A stretch of DNA of 64,000 nt from Paludibacteraceae bacterium (GCA_017962085.1 JAGCWA010000002.1:62001-126000); one strand, 5' to 3'. Shown: positions 46,422 through 55,569, numbered from the stretch's first letter. Notes: generated from the letters alone by a model not told the origin. Numbers and translations are program-made.

Positions 46422-46432
46422 ATTTACTATTT
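46422..46432. repeat. Single copy of ATTTACTATTT
   Basis: Same 11-mer as the 22-bp tandem repeat at 52337-52413; an inverted copy is at 29242-29252. Could be chance in AT-rich spacers. Confidence 0.35.
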
Positions 46433-46498
46433 AGGTGAAATTTGTGTAACAGTTATAAAAAGTTTGGTCTGAAATGTTTGTTTTTCTATTGTTCTTTT

Positions 46499-46506
46499 TA
46501 TCTTTG
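46499..46506 (+). promoter_or_regulatory. -7 box for the SEL1-repeat gene
   Basis: TATCTTTG with TTTG 18-19 nt upstream (46477-46480); leader of about 80 nt. Confidence 0.6.
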
Positions 46507-46594
46507 ATAGGTTGTTTTTGATAAATAGCTTTCGATAGAGGTTAGCAGGTTCTACCTATTGTCGGAAAATGTACATTAGAACCTTTTTTTTATC

Positions 46595-48355
46595 ATGGAA
46601 GATAATTCAAAGAAAGATTCCGTAAGAGAAATAATGATTGCGGCGGAAAAAGGAGATGGAAAGGCGAGATTGGAGCTTGCCAAATACTACTTTAATGGTT
46701 ATTGCGTCGCAAAAGACAAGAAAGCCGGTTGTGAGTGGTTGTTGAAAGCCGCAGAGGAGAACAATGAAGCTGAAGCCTATTATTATTTAGGCTACAACTG
46801 CGAGCATGGTGAAGGGGTGGAAGTCGATTTAAAGAAATCCGTGGAATACCATAAGAAGGGGGCTGAATTGGGTAACGTCTATTCCCAGCTCTACTTAGGC
46901 TATTCCTATTTGACTGGAAACCTGAATCTCAATGTTGACTATAAGAAAGCCGTGAAATACTTCAGTGCGGCGGCTGAGCAAAAGAATGGTCAGGCTTTTT
47001 ATTACTTGGCTCGTTGCTATGGTGATGCGATGGGTGTCAAAAAGGACTACAAAAAAGCGTTGGATCTGATGACGAACGCTTCTAAATACGGGTGTTCGTT
47101 CCAGGACACCAATGTTTTTGTCTCATTCTATGCGCAACAGGTCAACAAGATGGAGGCTGCTGGTAAGGCCGCTAAGAGCAAAAAGAAGGTTGTGATTAAT
47201 GCGAAAGACAGCAAGGAAAAATTGTTCGAGAAAGGAATGTCCGTTTTTACAGCCGGGAAATACGAGGATGCGGTGGAATATTTCGCCGCGGCTAAAGAAA
47301 AGGGGCATGAGTCCGCCAACTATTATCTCGGCAATTCATACTATTTCATCGCCAACCAATATCAGAGCAATGAGAGTGATGAGAATCGTTACAAGAAAGC
47401 GATTGAGTATTACAAAAAGAGTGGGGAGTTGGGCTTTGCGTCGGCGTTTATCTCGTTGGCTCTGATTTACGAAATGGGTACTGGTGTAAAAAAGAATTAT
47501 AAACAGGCATTCAAATACTACGACTTAGCCGCCTCCTTGTTCCCTGTAGCTAAGTCGCGCTTGGGTATCTTTTACTACAAAGGCTTAGGCGTGGATCGTG
47601 ACTATGCGAAAGCCGTTAAATTACTGGAGGAGAGCCTTGACGCGAATAAGACGTATGAGGTGTTGTCCGCCCTTGTCGACTGCTACAAGAATGGCCTTGG
47701 CGTGGATAAGGATCTGGATAAGGCTATGAAGTATAATGCTGAGCTCGAGGGTGCTAATGGAAATGAGGATGACGAGGAGAACAAGGAGGACGAGGAATTG
47801 GAGAATGAGGATATGGATAATGAGGAGATAGAGGATGAGGAGATTGACGATGATATGGAGGATGATGGAACGGATGATGATGTTCAGGGAAATGAGGAAG
47901 ACGAGGAGGATTTTGAAGAGTTGGAGGATGATGAGGAGGATGACGAGGATGTGGATCCTATCGGTGATTTCAACAATAAGTTGCTCTCCTGCGAAATTGA
48001 CGACGAGAAGGTGTCCAAGGTGGAGGAGTTTTACGGTATCACGGCGCCTGATATGCTTAAGCGTGTGATCACCCTCTGCAACAGCGATACGGACAATTAC
48101 TTGGAGAATAACATCTCGGTGAACATCCTTAGGTTTTTGTCTACCCATGAGATACTGAATCCGACGAAAAAGTATGGCATCGACTATAAATCAATCGGTT
48201 ATGTGCCTATTGCCGATTGTCTCAACTGCGATTTCATCTTCTATAATTCAAGGAAGAAGATTTGGGTATGGTGCGACGGAGACAATGTGGATAAAATTTA
48301 TGTGGAAGATAAGAATCTGATAAAGGTTATCCGCTGTCTCGATGATTGCTGCTGA
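46595..48355 (+). CDS. SEL1-repeat protein with acidic linker
   Basis: 586 residues, no signal peptide, so cytosolic. Residues 1-195 and 205-385 are SEL1-like repeats (KAGCEWLLKAAEENNEAEAYYYLGYNCEHGEGVEVDLKKSVEYHKKGAELGN...), which build alpha-solenoids for protein binding. Residues about 388-455 are almost entirely Asp and Glu. The last 130 residues form a globular domain (PDMLKRVITLCNSDTDNYLENNISVNILRFLS...) resembling SMI1/KNR4-type immunity folds only loosely. It is monocistronic with a strong terminator. Function unknown. Confidence 0.85.
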   Translation: MEDNSKKDSVREIMIAAEKGDGKARLELAKYYFNGYCVAKDKKAGCEWLLKAAEENNEAEAYYYLGYNCEHGEGVEVDLKKSVEYHKKGAELGNVYSQLYLGYSYLTGNLNLNVDYKKAVKYFSAAAEQKNGQAFYYLARCYGDAMGVKKDYKKALDLMTNASKYGCSFQDTNVFVSFYAQQVNKMEAAGKAAKSKKKVVINAKDSKEKLFEKGMSVFTAGKYEDAVEYFAAAKEKGHESANYYLGNSYYFIANQYQSNESDENRYKKAIEYYKKSGELGFASAFISLALIYEMGTGVKKNYKQAFKYYDLAASLFPVAKSRLGIFYYKGLGVDRDYAKAVKLLEESLDANKTYEVLSALVDCYKNGLGVDKDLDKAMKYNAELEGANGNEDDEENKEDEELENEDMDNEEIEDEEIDDDMEDDGTDDDVQGNEEDEEDFEELEDDEEDDEDVDPIGDFNNKLLSCEIDDEKVSKVEEFYGITAPDMLKRVITLCNSDTDNYLENNISVNILRFLSTHEILNPTKKYGIDYKSIGYVPIADCLNCDFIFYNSRKKIWVWCDGDNVDKIYVEDKNLIKVIRCLDDCC

Positions 48356-48392
48356 TGCCGAGGTGTTCGTCTCCCGGCAGGAATTTGCCTAC

Positions 48393-48423
48393 AAGCCCTT
48401 GAATCGTTTCAAGGGCTTTTTTT
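48393..48423 (+). terminator. Rho-independent terminator
   Basis: AAGCCCTTGAA / TTCAAGGGCTT stem, 4-nt loop, followed by a T run, 37 nt after the SEL1 gene. Confidence 0.9.
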
Positions 48424-48598
48424 ATGGCGAACTATGTCTATTTTGCTGAGATTGTGTATCTAAACTTTCCTTATTTCGATGTATAAAGAGGGGTCTGCAA
48501 CCGAGTCGCAATGTTCTACGTTGGCACTACGTAATAGTTGGAAAATGAGTTTTGGCAATGATTTTAATGGACAGAGCGTGTTTTTTGGTAAATATGAT

Positions 48599-48606
48599 TA
48601 ACTTTG
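48599..48606 (+). promoter_or_regulatory. -7 box for the 48670 gene
   Basis: TAACTTTG, 63 nt before the start codon. Confidence 0.55.
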
Positions 48607-48669
48607 TTTGAAATCCTATGGAGAGATTGGAAGGTTTTTCCATGGTGGTTTGTTTAATAAGTAAGTTAT

Positions 48670-49002
48670 ATGACAATGAGAATCAAAGGAATAGAAAATT
48701 TATCGAATGAAGAGATAAACAAGTTGCTTGAATTAGGTGGCAAGTTCGTGGTCTTCCCTTATGCGATATCCATATTGATTATGACGTTTAAGAGGAGTAG
48801 CGACATCTACTTTTTGAAACCCAATGAATCGGCGATAAAGTATGGGTACAAATATCTGTTAATCAGCCTATTTGTTGGATGGTGGGGAATTCCATGGGGA
48901 CCTATTTATTCCATACAATCCATCTTTAAGGCGTTTAGCGGTACTGATGTGACAAAGGAATTATTGGAGGAGTTAAATAGGACGACGGCCGGACAAGAAT
49001 GA
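48670..49002 (+). CDS. Small membrane-associated protein of unknown function
   Basis: 110 residues with two hydrophobic stretches (FVVFPYAISILIMTF, about 29-43; YLLISLFVGWWGIPWGPIYSIQSIF, about 66-90). The WWGIPWGP turn is distinctive, seen in small Bacteroidales membrane proteins that I cannot name. It starts behind a clear -7 box and ends 21 nt before the SDR gene, so the two form an operon. Confidence 0.65.
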   Translation: MTMRIKGIENLSNEEINKLLELGGKFVVFPYAISILIMTFKRSSDIYFLKPNESAIKYGYKYLLISLFVGWWGIPWGPIYSIQSIFKAFSGTDVTKELLEELNRTTAGQE

Positions 49003-49023
49003 TTCTATAGAAAAACAATTGGG

Positions 49024-49800
49024 ATGTTAGCGTTAGTTACAGGGGCCAGTTCGGGTATTGGGGCGCAATACGCCTTTGAATTGGCGAGGAGAGGCCACGA
49101 TCTGATCATCGTGAGCAATCAGGAAAAGGAGCTTGGTGAGGTGGCGCGGAAGATAGCGGAGACTTACCATGTGGGTGTGGAAACGATTTGCATGGACTTG
49201 GCGAGGAGCGAGGCCGCGGAGGAACTCTACGGGATGTGCCAGTCGTCAGGGAAGAAGGTGGAGATCCTAGTGAACGATGCGGGGGTCTTCTTCTTCAATA
49301 GTCTCACGAACACGGATATGAGGCGCATCGACGTGATGCTGCAGCTCCATGTCGTGACCGTCACCAAGCTGTGTCGTCTCTTCGGCGAAGATATGAAGCG
49401 GGAGAAGCAGGGCTATATCCTGAATATGTCCTCCCTCTCCGCTTGGATGATGTTCCCTGGTATCTCCGTCTATGAATCCACCAAAGCCTACCTCCGTTCC
49501 TTCACCGTCGCCTTGTCGTATGAGCTGAATCCGTTCGGTGTGGGGGTCACTGCGGTGTGTCCCGGAGCGGTGGATACGGGTCTTTACAACCTGAGCATGA
49601 ACCTCCGTCGACTGGCGGTGCGCCTCGGCGTATCCATTCCACCGGAGAAATTGGCGAAGAAAGCGATCGCGAAAATGTTCAAAAAGAGGCGTCAGTACAT
49701 CCCCGGACTCATCAATTACCTATTTTTGCCCTTCTGCAAGTATTTGCCCGATTTTCTTATTTCGTTGATAATGAAAAAAATAGAATGCTTCCAAAAATAA
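49024..49800 (+). CDS. Short-chain dehydrogenase/reductase
   Basis: 258-residue classical SDR: TGASSGIGAQYA near the N-terminus, NDAGVFFF near 85, catalytic Ser in MSSLSAWM and YESTKAYLR (YxxxK) near 150. The extended C-terminus, ending in a hydrophobic segment (LINYLFLPFCKYLPDFLISLIM), points to membrane association, as in SDRs acting on lipids or acyl carriers. Substrate unknown. It is second in an operon with the small membrane protein. Confidence 0.88.
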   Translation: MLALVTGASSGIGAQYAFELARRGHDLIIVSNQEKELGEVARKIAETYHVGVETICMDLARSEAAEELYGMCQSSGKKVEILVNDAGVFFFNSLTNTDMRRIDVMLQLHVVTVTKLCRLFGEDMKREKQGYILNMSSLSAWMMFPGISVYESTKAYLRSFTVALSYELNPFGVGVTAVCPGAVDTGLYNLSMNLRRLAVRLGVSIPPEKLAKKAIAKMFKKRRQYIPGLINYLFLPFCKYLPDFLISLIMKKIECFQK

Positions 49801-49834
49801 TTTGAAAAAAAGGCGAAAAAAAGTGCTCCAAAAA

Positions 49835-49866
49835 TTTGGTGGAACATAGCAAAAGCACTACTTTTG
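49835..49866 (+). promoter_or_regulatory. Promoter of the tRNA-Lys/tRNA-Ser transcript
   Basis: TTTG (49835-49838), 20-nt spacer, TACTTTTG (49859-49866), 23 nt before tRNA-Lys. Confidence 0.7.
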
Positions 49867-49889
49867 CAACGTCAAAACGAAAGGACAAT

Positions 49890-49962
49890 GACTCAGTAGC
49901 TCAGCTGGTAGAGCAACAGACTCTTAATCTGTGGGTCCAGGGTTCGATCCCCTGCTGGGTCA
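49890..49962 (+). tRNA. tRNA-Lys (anticodon CTT)
   Basis: Complete cloverleaf: acceptor GACTCAG/CTGGGTC, anticodon stem ACAGA/TCTGT with loop CTCTTAA, T-arm CAGGG-TTCGATC-CCCTG. Discriminator A; CCA is not encoded. 73 nt. Confidence 0.95.
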
Positions 49963-50010
49963 CAAAACAAAGACGAAGAACTTGCGGAGGCGAGTGAGTT
50001 TAGAAGATTT

Positions 50011-50095
50011 GGAGAGATGGTAGAGTGGTCGATTACAGCGGTCTTGAAAACCGCCGTACCGAGAGGTACCGGGGGTTCGAATCCCTCTCTCTCCG
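50011..50095 (+). tRNA. tRNA-Ser (anticodon TGA)
   Basis: Acceptor GGAGAGA/TCTCTCC, anticodon loop CTTGAAA, long variable arm (TACCGAGAGGTA) typical of class II tRNA, T-arm with GTTCGAATC. Discriminator G. 85 nt, co-transcribed with tRNA-Lys. Confidence 0.95.
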
Positions 50096-50098
50096 CGT

Positions 50099-50124
50099 AA
50101 TCCGAAGATTGCTTCGGATTTTTT
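50099..50124 (+). terminator. Rho-independent terminator after tRNA-Ser(TGA)
   Basis: AATCCGAAG / CTTCGGATT, 9-bp perfect stem, 4-nt loop, followed by a T run. Confidence 0.85.
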
Positions 50125-50154
50125 ATTTTAGGGACATACTTAATTCAAATACTA

Positions 50155-50241
50155 GGAAAGATGCCGGAGTGGTCGATCGGGCCGCACTCGAAATGCGGTG
50201 AGCGGGTAACTGTTCCCAGGGTTCGAATCCCTGTCTTTCCG
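50155..50241 (+). tRNA. tRNA-Ser (anticodon CGA)
   Basis: Acceptor GGAAAGA/TCTTTCC, anticodon loop CTCGAAA, long variable arm, T-arm CAGGG-TTCGAAT-CCCTG. 87 nt. It lies after the terminator, so it needs its own promoter, which I do not recognise. Confidence 0.95.
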
Positions 50242-50278
50242 CAAAATGCCCCCTGAATTTCTTTATGGCTGAAAAAAT

Positions 50279-51190
50279 CTACAGGAAAAGGATGTTCACG
50301 AGTCCTAGAATTCCTCCCAACAAAGCTCCTAACCAAACGATGGCTTTCAGTTCCTTGTTCAGCATGGTATGGGTGATTTTCTCTGTGTCGGCCATATCCA
50401 TGTCGTTGATGCGGTTCTCCACGATTTTTTGGATGTCGATGGACTCCAGCATCGTAGGCAATTGTTCCGTGATGATGGTCTTGTAGGTGGTCACAATCGC
50501 CTCTTTCCCCTTTTTTATGAGGTTTTCTTTGTTCTGGATGAACTGGCAGACTGGCTTCTCCAGATAGGCAGTGATCTCCTTGTCCACCATTTTCGAGACA
50601 ATCTCTCCCGCATTCTCCTTCAGGATATTGTCGAGGTGCTTGCTCAAGGCCTTCTCGATGGGGTCTGAGAGCATTCCGACCAGCTTGTCGGTCTGCAGGA
50701 ATCCGAGGAATCCTTTCCCTGTCTGTTGTAGGGCGTATTCCACCACCTTGTGCGATATGCCTTGGCTGAGGTTGTTCTCCTCGATCTTCTCCCCTATCCT
50801 GCCTGAGAATTCCTTTGTGATCTTTTTCACCACGAGGTCGATGTCCTCGCCAGGAATGTATTGTGAAGCGTAGGTGCGCAACGTATCCTCCGTACCCATC
50901 AGTTTTTCCACGAAGGAGTCGATGCCCGCCTCGACCTTCCCTATCATCTCGTCCGACAGGAGGTTCTTGGAGAGCGTGACTTTGTCCATCAGGTGCAGGC
51001 TGACCGTCTCGCCGATGGCGGTGGCGATGCGGCTCTTCTCCTTGGGGATGATTCCCGGGGTGAACGGTAGCCTATGCCCGAAGAGATATTTCGGACTGTG
51101 CGGACGGAAAAGCATTGTGATGGCCAGTTCGTTCGTGAAATAGCCAATCGCGGCTCCCACAACGGGAGGTATCAAGTAGGTGTACCACAT
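50279..51190 (-). CDS. DUF445 family membrane protein
   Basis: 303 residues. The N-terminal helix and signature [61 protein letters not shown] are the hallmark of DUF445. A long amphipathic helical middle and a C-terminal membrane helix ([21 protein letters not shown]) follow. The family is found in Bacteroidota and Firmicutes; function not established. The stop lies close to the end of tRNA-Ser(CGA). It follows the DUF4349 gene by 12 nt. Confidence 0.88.
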   Translation of the reverse strand: MWYTYLIPPVVGAAIGYFTNELAITMLFRPHSPKYLFGHRLPFTPGIIPKEKSRIATAIGETVSLHLMDKVTLSKNLLSDEMIGKVEAGIDSFVEKLMGTEDTLRTYASQYIPGEDIDLVVKKITKEFSGRIGEKIEENNLSQGISHKVVEYALQQTGKGFLGFLQTDKLVGMLSDPIEKALSKHLDNILKENAGEIVSKMVDKEITAYLEKPVCQFIQNKENLIKKGKEAIVTTYKTIITEQLPTMLESIDIQKIVENRINDMDMADTEKITHTMLNKELKAIVWLGALLGGILGLVNILFL

Positions 51191-51202
51191 GATCTTATGT
51201 TC

Positions 51203-52189
51203 TTAAAAGGATAATGGTTTTTGGGGCTGAGCCGGTTTGTTCTTTCTCTTTTTTCTCCAGATATAGACGATGACTCCGGCGATGATCCACAATGGCCAAA
51301 GGGCGATGATACCCAATACGATGGCTTTTATAATGCTCCAGCCCCAGCAGAATGCTTCGCCCAAATCCTTCCAGAAGCTTGGTTTCTCCTCCTCTACGGT
51401 CTGGACAGGTTCTTTCTTCCTCTCTTGCTTGATAGAGATGTTCACCACGCTATAGCTGACGTTTTGGTCTATCACGTTCATCCTGCCTTGCACACGGTCC
51501 GTCTCCATCTGTATCTGGTCGATGCGGTTTTGTATTTCCAATATGTCCGAGATGTTTGACGCGCTTTTCAGCATGGTGCGGTAACGTTCCAGCATGGCGT
51601 TTTGGGTCTTTCTCTGCGACTCATAGTCTCGATAATCCGACGTGCGGTCCGTCACCGACACAATCTTATCTGTGATGGTCCCGTTTATTCCATGCATGCC
51701 GGATAAGAACGAATCCAAGGCGATGGAAGGAACTCTCAGCTTTATGGTATAAGCCTTGAGGGAGGAGGTGTACTGCTCTTTTTCCACGTAGGCTCCGTAT
51801 CGTGAGGACAAACTGTCTGTGTATTTCCTGCATTGGGTGATGTCGGGGGTCTCAATGCATAACCTGGCTTTCTTTTCCATCTTCCTGCCTACAGGGATGT
51901 TCTTGGAATAATCCACGGAGTAGTTTTTGTCCTCCGATGACGACGTTTCCATCTCGCACGATTTTGTATCTGCGTTTTCGCTTCTGCTCACCCTATAATG
52001 GTTAGCTCCACCCCCGTCAATATTTTCCTCCTCGTCATTGGCACTGGCGGACGGTTCACCGGAATAGCTTTCGGATTCGGAATAGCTTTCGGGAGCCGAA
52101 AGTTCCATTGCTTGTTCATTGTCCCCACTGCATCCCTGCGCGAATACGCCGAGCAGGAATAAGGACACTAAGTATATGCATTTTTTCAT
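51203..52189 (-). CDS. DUF4349 lipoprotein
   Basis: 328 residues. Lipoprotein signal with lipobox VFAQGC, then a disordered Ser/Glu-rich stretch (about 25-100). The DUF4349 core follows (KARLCIETPDITQCRKYTDSLSSRYGAYVEKEQ...) with a coiled-coil section (RTMLKSASNISDILEIQNRIDQIQMETDRVQGRMNV), and a C-terminal transmembrane helix plus basic tail (GIIALWPLWIIAGVIVYIWRKKRKNK). Both ends are thus membrane-attached. Function unknown. It forms an operon with DUF445. Confidence 0.88.
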   Translation of the reverse strand: MKKCIYLVSLFLLGVFAQGCSGDNEQAMELSAPESYSESESYSGEPSASANDEEENIDGGGANHYRVSRSENADTKSCEMETSSSEDKNYSVDYSKNIPVGRKMEKKARLCIETPDITQCRKYTDSLSSRYGAYVEKEQYTSSLKAYTIKLRVPSIALDSFLSGMHGINGTITDKIVSVTDRTSDYRDYESQRKTQNAMLERYRTMLKSASNISDILEIQNRIDQIQMETDRVQGRMNVIDQNVSYSVVNISIKQERKKEPVQTVEEEKPSFWKDLGEAFCWGWSIIKAIVLGIIALWPLWIIAGVIVYIWRKKRKNKPAQPQKPLSF

Positions 52190-52336
52190 ATCGACTTGTT
52201 TTTTTATTTCCTGGTATATTAATCCAATTGGATAAAAGTAAAAATAGGAAGAAAATCATAGAAAAAGAAATGTGGACGGACAAAATAGAGGGGAAGCCGT
52301 TAATAAATGTTACTGCGATATATGGCAGGGCTGGAT

Positions 52337-52413
52337 ATTTACTATTTAATGATTTACGATTTACTATTTTGCGGTCTGCGATTTACTATTTAGTGATTTG
52401 TGATTTACTATTT
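52337..52413. repeat. 22-bp tandem repeat with ATTTACTATTT core
   Basis: ATTTACTATTT begins exactly at 52337, 52359, 52381 and 52403 (period 22). The other half of each unit is degenerate. Located between a lipoprotein gene's 5' end and an acyltransferase gene's 3' end. Confidence 0.8.
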
Positions 52414-52468
52414 CCGGAACCGTGGAACGAATCACAGCCTGCCTCCTAAAAGAAAGAGCCATGTGTCA

Positions 52469-53506
52469 TCAGATGAATCCCCTGATGAATTTGGATTTAC
52501 GAAGCAGGAAGCTCAACAAGTAGGATGCGCCAATGACGGAGAGTATGATCAGCGCCAGTTTGAGGGGAAAGTAAATCTCCCATGTCTTCGTGTAGTTCTG
52601 CACGTAGTAGAGCAAAGGCATATGGAACAGGTATATGCCCAACGAATTCTCGGATAGAGAAGCGATGAAACTGGTGCTTTTGTTCAGGAATTTATTGAAT
52701 ATCCAAATGATTATATATGCGCCGAATATTACGTAGCATGCCTCCAGGATCGTGAAAAGTCTGCTACCTATGTAGTTGTATTCATTGATATATAAACCCA
52801 TGATGATACTGTTAAGGATGAGTGTGATGATTGTTCCGATGACCAGCGCTATCGAATCCTTCTTAAACCAGCCTAACCGGCGGGCTACCACGCCGAAAAG
52901 GAATGTCAGGAAATATTCGGCGAATCTGGCGGGTTCGCAGTAGAACACCTTGAACAATACCGTGTAATGGTTGACGTAGCAAAATTGCCTCACGAACAGA
53001 TTGACGGCGCATAGGAGTATGAAGCAGCCAAACAAGGCGGGGTACGAGATGTTTAGCTGGTAATCTTCCCTTATCTTCCATTGCGTCAGTTTTCTGAAGA
53101 GAGCGTATATTAGGCAAAAGAGAAAGAGCATCTGAAGGAACCAAACATGGAACATTGGCTCCTGAATAAAAATCATGCAAAGTGCCAAGATGATAAAGGC
53201 GGGTATCAGCAGACGTTTGGTTTTTTTCCAGACAAAGAGTCCAAACCCCTGTTTGTCGTAGCTTGTCGGAACAAAATAGCCTGCCACGATGAAGAAAATA
53301 GGCATGCTAAGTAGCTGATTTGTATTGATTAAGATGTTAATCGGCATGCTCTCCCCTGGCAACGATGGTGTGAAATACCATATTGTGTTTAGATGCGTAT
53401 ACGGTAATGTGGTATGTACAATGACCACTATCAGACAAATTACTAATTTCAAATTGTCCAATCCATAATTCCTCGTTTTGTCAGGAAGTGTATTTGCGTT
53501 TACCAT
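52469..53506 (-). CDS. Acyltransferase family 3 membrane protein (copy 1)
   Basis: About 345 residues with roughly ten membrane helices, matching integral-membrane O-acyltransferases that acetylate surface glycans. The N-terminal NYGLDNLKLVICLIVVIVHTTLPY contains the conserved His of this family, and the C-terminal LGIYLFHMPLLYYVQ is also typical. The ATG at 53506 was chosen over an upstream TTG. It is a clear paralogue of the next gene (shared NYGLDN/NFGLDN starts and FIRGFI/FIRNFI ends), separated by about 115 nt. Confidence 0.85.
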   Translation of the reverse strand: MVNANTLPDKTRNYGLDNLKLVICLIVVIVHTTLPYTHLNTIWYFTPSLPGESMPINILINTNQLLSMPIFFIVAGYFVPTSYDKQGFGLFVWKKTKRLLIPAFIILALCMIFIQEPMFHVWFLQMLFLFCLIYALFRKLTQWKIREDYQLNISYPALFGCFILLCAVNLFVRQFCYVNHYTVLFKVFYCEPARFAEYFLTFLFGVVARRLGWFKKDSIALVIGTIITLILNSIIMGLYINEYNYIGSRLFTILEACYVIFGAYIIIWIFNKFLNKSTSFIASLSENSLGIYLFHMPLLYYVQNYTKTWEIYFPLKLALIILSVIGASYLLSFLLRKSKFIRGFI

Positions 53507-53621
53507 TTCTTGTCTCAATAAAACATTTATCTCTAACTTCTTATATCATTTCATCAATGCGAAACCAGTCATGGCCTTTTGGTTCGCGATTGACCGTAGT
53601 CCGTTGTGTTCCGGCATATTA

Positions 53622-54650
53622 TCAGATAAAGTTCCTGATGAATTTGATTTTCCGTAGCAGATAACTTATCAAATAGGATGTGGCCGCGGCGAAGAGGATG
53701 ATGAGAACCAGTTTGAGTGGAAAGTAAAACTCATACATCTTCGTGTAGGTCTGCACAAAATAGAGTATCGGCAGGTGAAATAGATAGATGCCAAAGGAAT
53801 TTTCTGCGATTGACTGAACGAAGCGGTTGCTCTTGTTTATGAATTTATTGAATATCCATATGACCAACAAGGATTGGAAAAGACTGTAGCTTGTCTCCAA
53901 TATCGCATCTAGTCGGCTTCCGATATAATTTTCTTCGGTGATACGTATCTCCCTTATTATGAATGTTACAATTATCACTGCGATTATTTCGATGACCAAT
54001 TTTTTTGATTTAGGAGTGAACCAATCAAAGCGACGGGCCAATATGCCGAAATAAAACGCAAAGAAGTTTTGTGCCATTTTAGCAGGTTCAAAGCTGAATA
54101 TTTTGAACACTATTATGAATTGGTTGATGTAGTATTTCTGACGAATAATTAGGGTGAAGAAGCACATGATTAGAAATAATCCTACCAATATCACTATTGT
54201 GAGCTCTAGTTTCTTTCCTTCCTCTATGCGCCATTTCGTGATTAGTCTGAAAAGGGCGTATAGCAGGCAGAAAAGGAAAAGCCACTGAAGGAACCACACG
54301 TGGTACATTGGGTATGGTGTGATATTTATGCATATCGCCCATACGGTGAATGCGGGGATCAGCAGACGCTTGGTCTTTTTCCATAAGAATGTATTAAATC
54401 CTTGTTTGTCGTAACTGATTGGCACGAAAAAGCCCGAAATCATGAAAAAGATGGGCATACCGCAGTTTCTTGCGAATGTTATGATCGGATTTATCGGCAA
54501 TGTCTCGTTCGGCAACTCTGGTTCAAAATACCATGGAATTGACACGTTTGTATATGGAACCGTCACATGTAGGATTATAATAACTATACTTAGTAGCGCC
54601 TTTAGGTTGTCTAAACCGAAATTTCTTGTTGATTGAATATCCGTTGCCAT
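53622..54650 (-). CDS. Acyltransferase family 3 membrane protein (copy 2)
   Basis: 342 residues from the ATG at 54650; the longer frame adds a 15-residue Thr/Gln-rich start that overlaps the leader. Same layout as the previous protein: NFGLDNLKALLSIVIIILHVTVPY at the start, polytopic core with FFLISGFFVPISYDKQGFNTFLWKKTKRLLIPAF, and NSFGIYLFHLPILYFVQTYTKMYEFYFPLK at the end. The tandem pair probably arose by duplication. Acceptor substrate unknown; neighbouring glycosyltransferases suggest surface polysaccharide. Confidence 0.85.
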   Translation of the reverse strand: MATDIQSTRNFGLDNLKALLSIVIIILHVTVPYTNVSIPWYFEPELPNETLPINPIITFARNCGMPIFFMISGFFVPISYDKQGFNTFLWKKTKRLLIPAFTVWAICINITPYPMYHVWFLQWLFLFCLLYALFRLITKWRIEEGKKLELTIVILVGLFLIMCFFTLIIRQKYYINQFIIVFKIFSFEPAKMAQNFFAFYFGILARRFDWFTPKSKKLVIEIIAVIIVTFIIREIRITEENYIGSRLDAILETSYSLFQSLLVIWIFNKFINKSNRFVQSIAENSFGIYLFHLPILYFVQTYTKMYEFYFPLKLVLIILFAAATSYLISYLLRKIKFIRNFI

Positions 54651-54718
54651 CTTATCTGTATTTTGTGTTGTTTGGGCTCCACCCAAAAACATCATTCTAA
54701 TTACACATCAAAAATGTA

Positions 54719-54726
54719 CAAATTTA
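54719..54726 (-). promoter_or_regulatory. -7 box for the acyltransferase pair
   Basis: TAAATTTG on the minus strand, about 68 nt before the start at 54650. No separate box is visible for copy 1. Confidence 0.55.
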
Positions 54727-54808
54727 CTGTATATAATTCAAAATCCAAATTAATGTATTGAAATGTATTGGTGGATGATCGTGTTTTTAGTCTGTAAGAT
54801 GCATATAA

Positions 54809-55555
54809 CTAACGATTTAATATTTCGTTTAGGTAGTTGTAGGCTTCCGTGATTTGGCGGAAAAGCGTGGCGGACATCTCCTTCATCTCCTCGTCCAGTT
54901 CAGCTGGTATATGGTCCGGATGGTACTTCTTCGCCATGTTTCGATAGGCGTTTTTTATCTGGGCGAGCGTGCTCCCCGGCTCTAGTCCGAGGATGGTATA
55001 GGCCACCTCCAACTTGTATTTATAGGCTAATTCGAGCGCCTGCTGTTGCTTCTCCCTGTTGCTGTAGTGCCCGCATTCGTACTTATATTCCAGTGAGGCG
55101 AGGTCCCAGTTTTGTATGAGCAGGTATTTGGCTATGCCGCGCAGCAACTCGATCTTTTGGTCGTCTATGCCGTTGCAGGTGTATCCGATGGTGAAAAGGA
55201 CATCCATCAGTTCGAGCCGGTCGTTGTATTTCAGGACGTGGAGGTTGAGCAGGTCCGTGCAGTAGTCTAAGTATTGTTTCAGTTTCTTTCCGTTCAGTTC
55301 GTTCAGCATATTGACCGCCCAGATCAGGTGACCGTGGAAATGATGGAAGAAATATTTCCGGGCGATGTTCAACTCCACCTTGTCCACCACCCCGTTCATC
55401 TTCATCACGATGGAGAAGAGCGCGATGATGTCCCGCGCCACCCTGCCCTCCTTCGTCTTTTCGTAGGAGCGGTTGCTCGATTTGAAATAGACGAAAAGGC
55501 ATATTCCGAAGAATAGGATGAAGATGATGATCAGCAGTGTGTTTATGTCCCTCAT
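54809..55555 (-). CDS. Membrane-anchored TerB/J-domain protein (DjlA-like)
   Basis: 248 residues: N-terminal membrane helix (INTLLIIIFILFFGICLFVYF), a central helical TerB-like domain (about 45-160: DIIALFSIVMKMNGVVDKVELNIARKYF...), and a C-terminal J-domain with HPD (YHPDHIPAELDEEMK) near residue 215. This order is that of DjlA-type membrane J-proteins, which recruit DnaK to the membrane. It is short for DjlA, but the domains are complete. It has its own promoter. Confidence 0.85.
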   Translation of the reverse strand: MRDINTLLIIIFILFFGICLFVYFKSSNRSYEKTKEGRVARDIIALFSIVMKMNGVVDKVELNIARKYFFHHFHGHLIWAVNMLNELNGKKLKQYLDYCTDLLNLHVLKYNDRLELMDVLFTIGYTCNGIDDQKIELLRGIAKYLLIQNWDLASLEYKYECGHYSNREKQQQALELAYKYKLEVAYTILGLEPGSTLAQIKNAYRNMAKKYHPDHIPAELDEEMKEMSATLFRQITEAYNYLNEILNR

Positions 55556-55569
55556 TCCATTTTTTTTGC

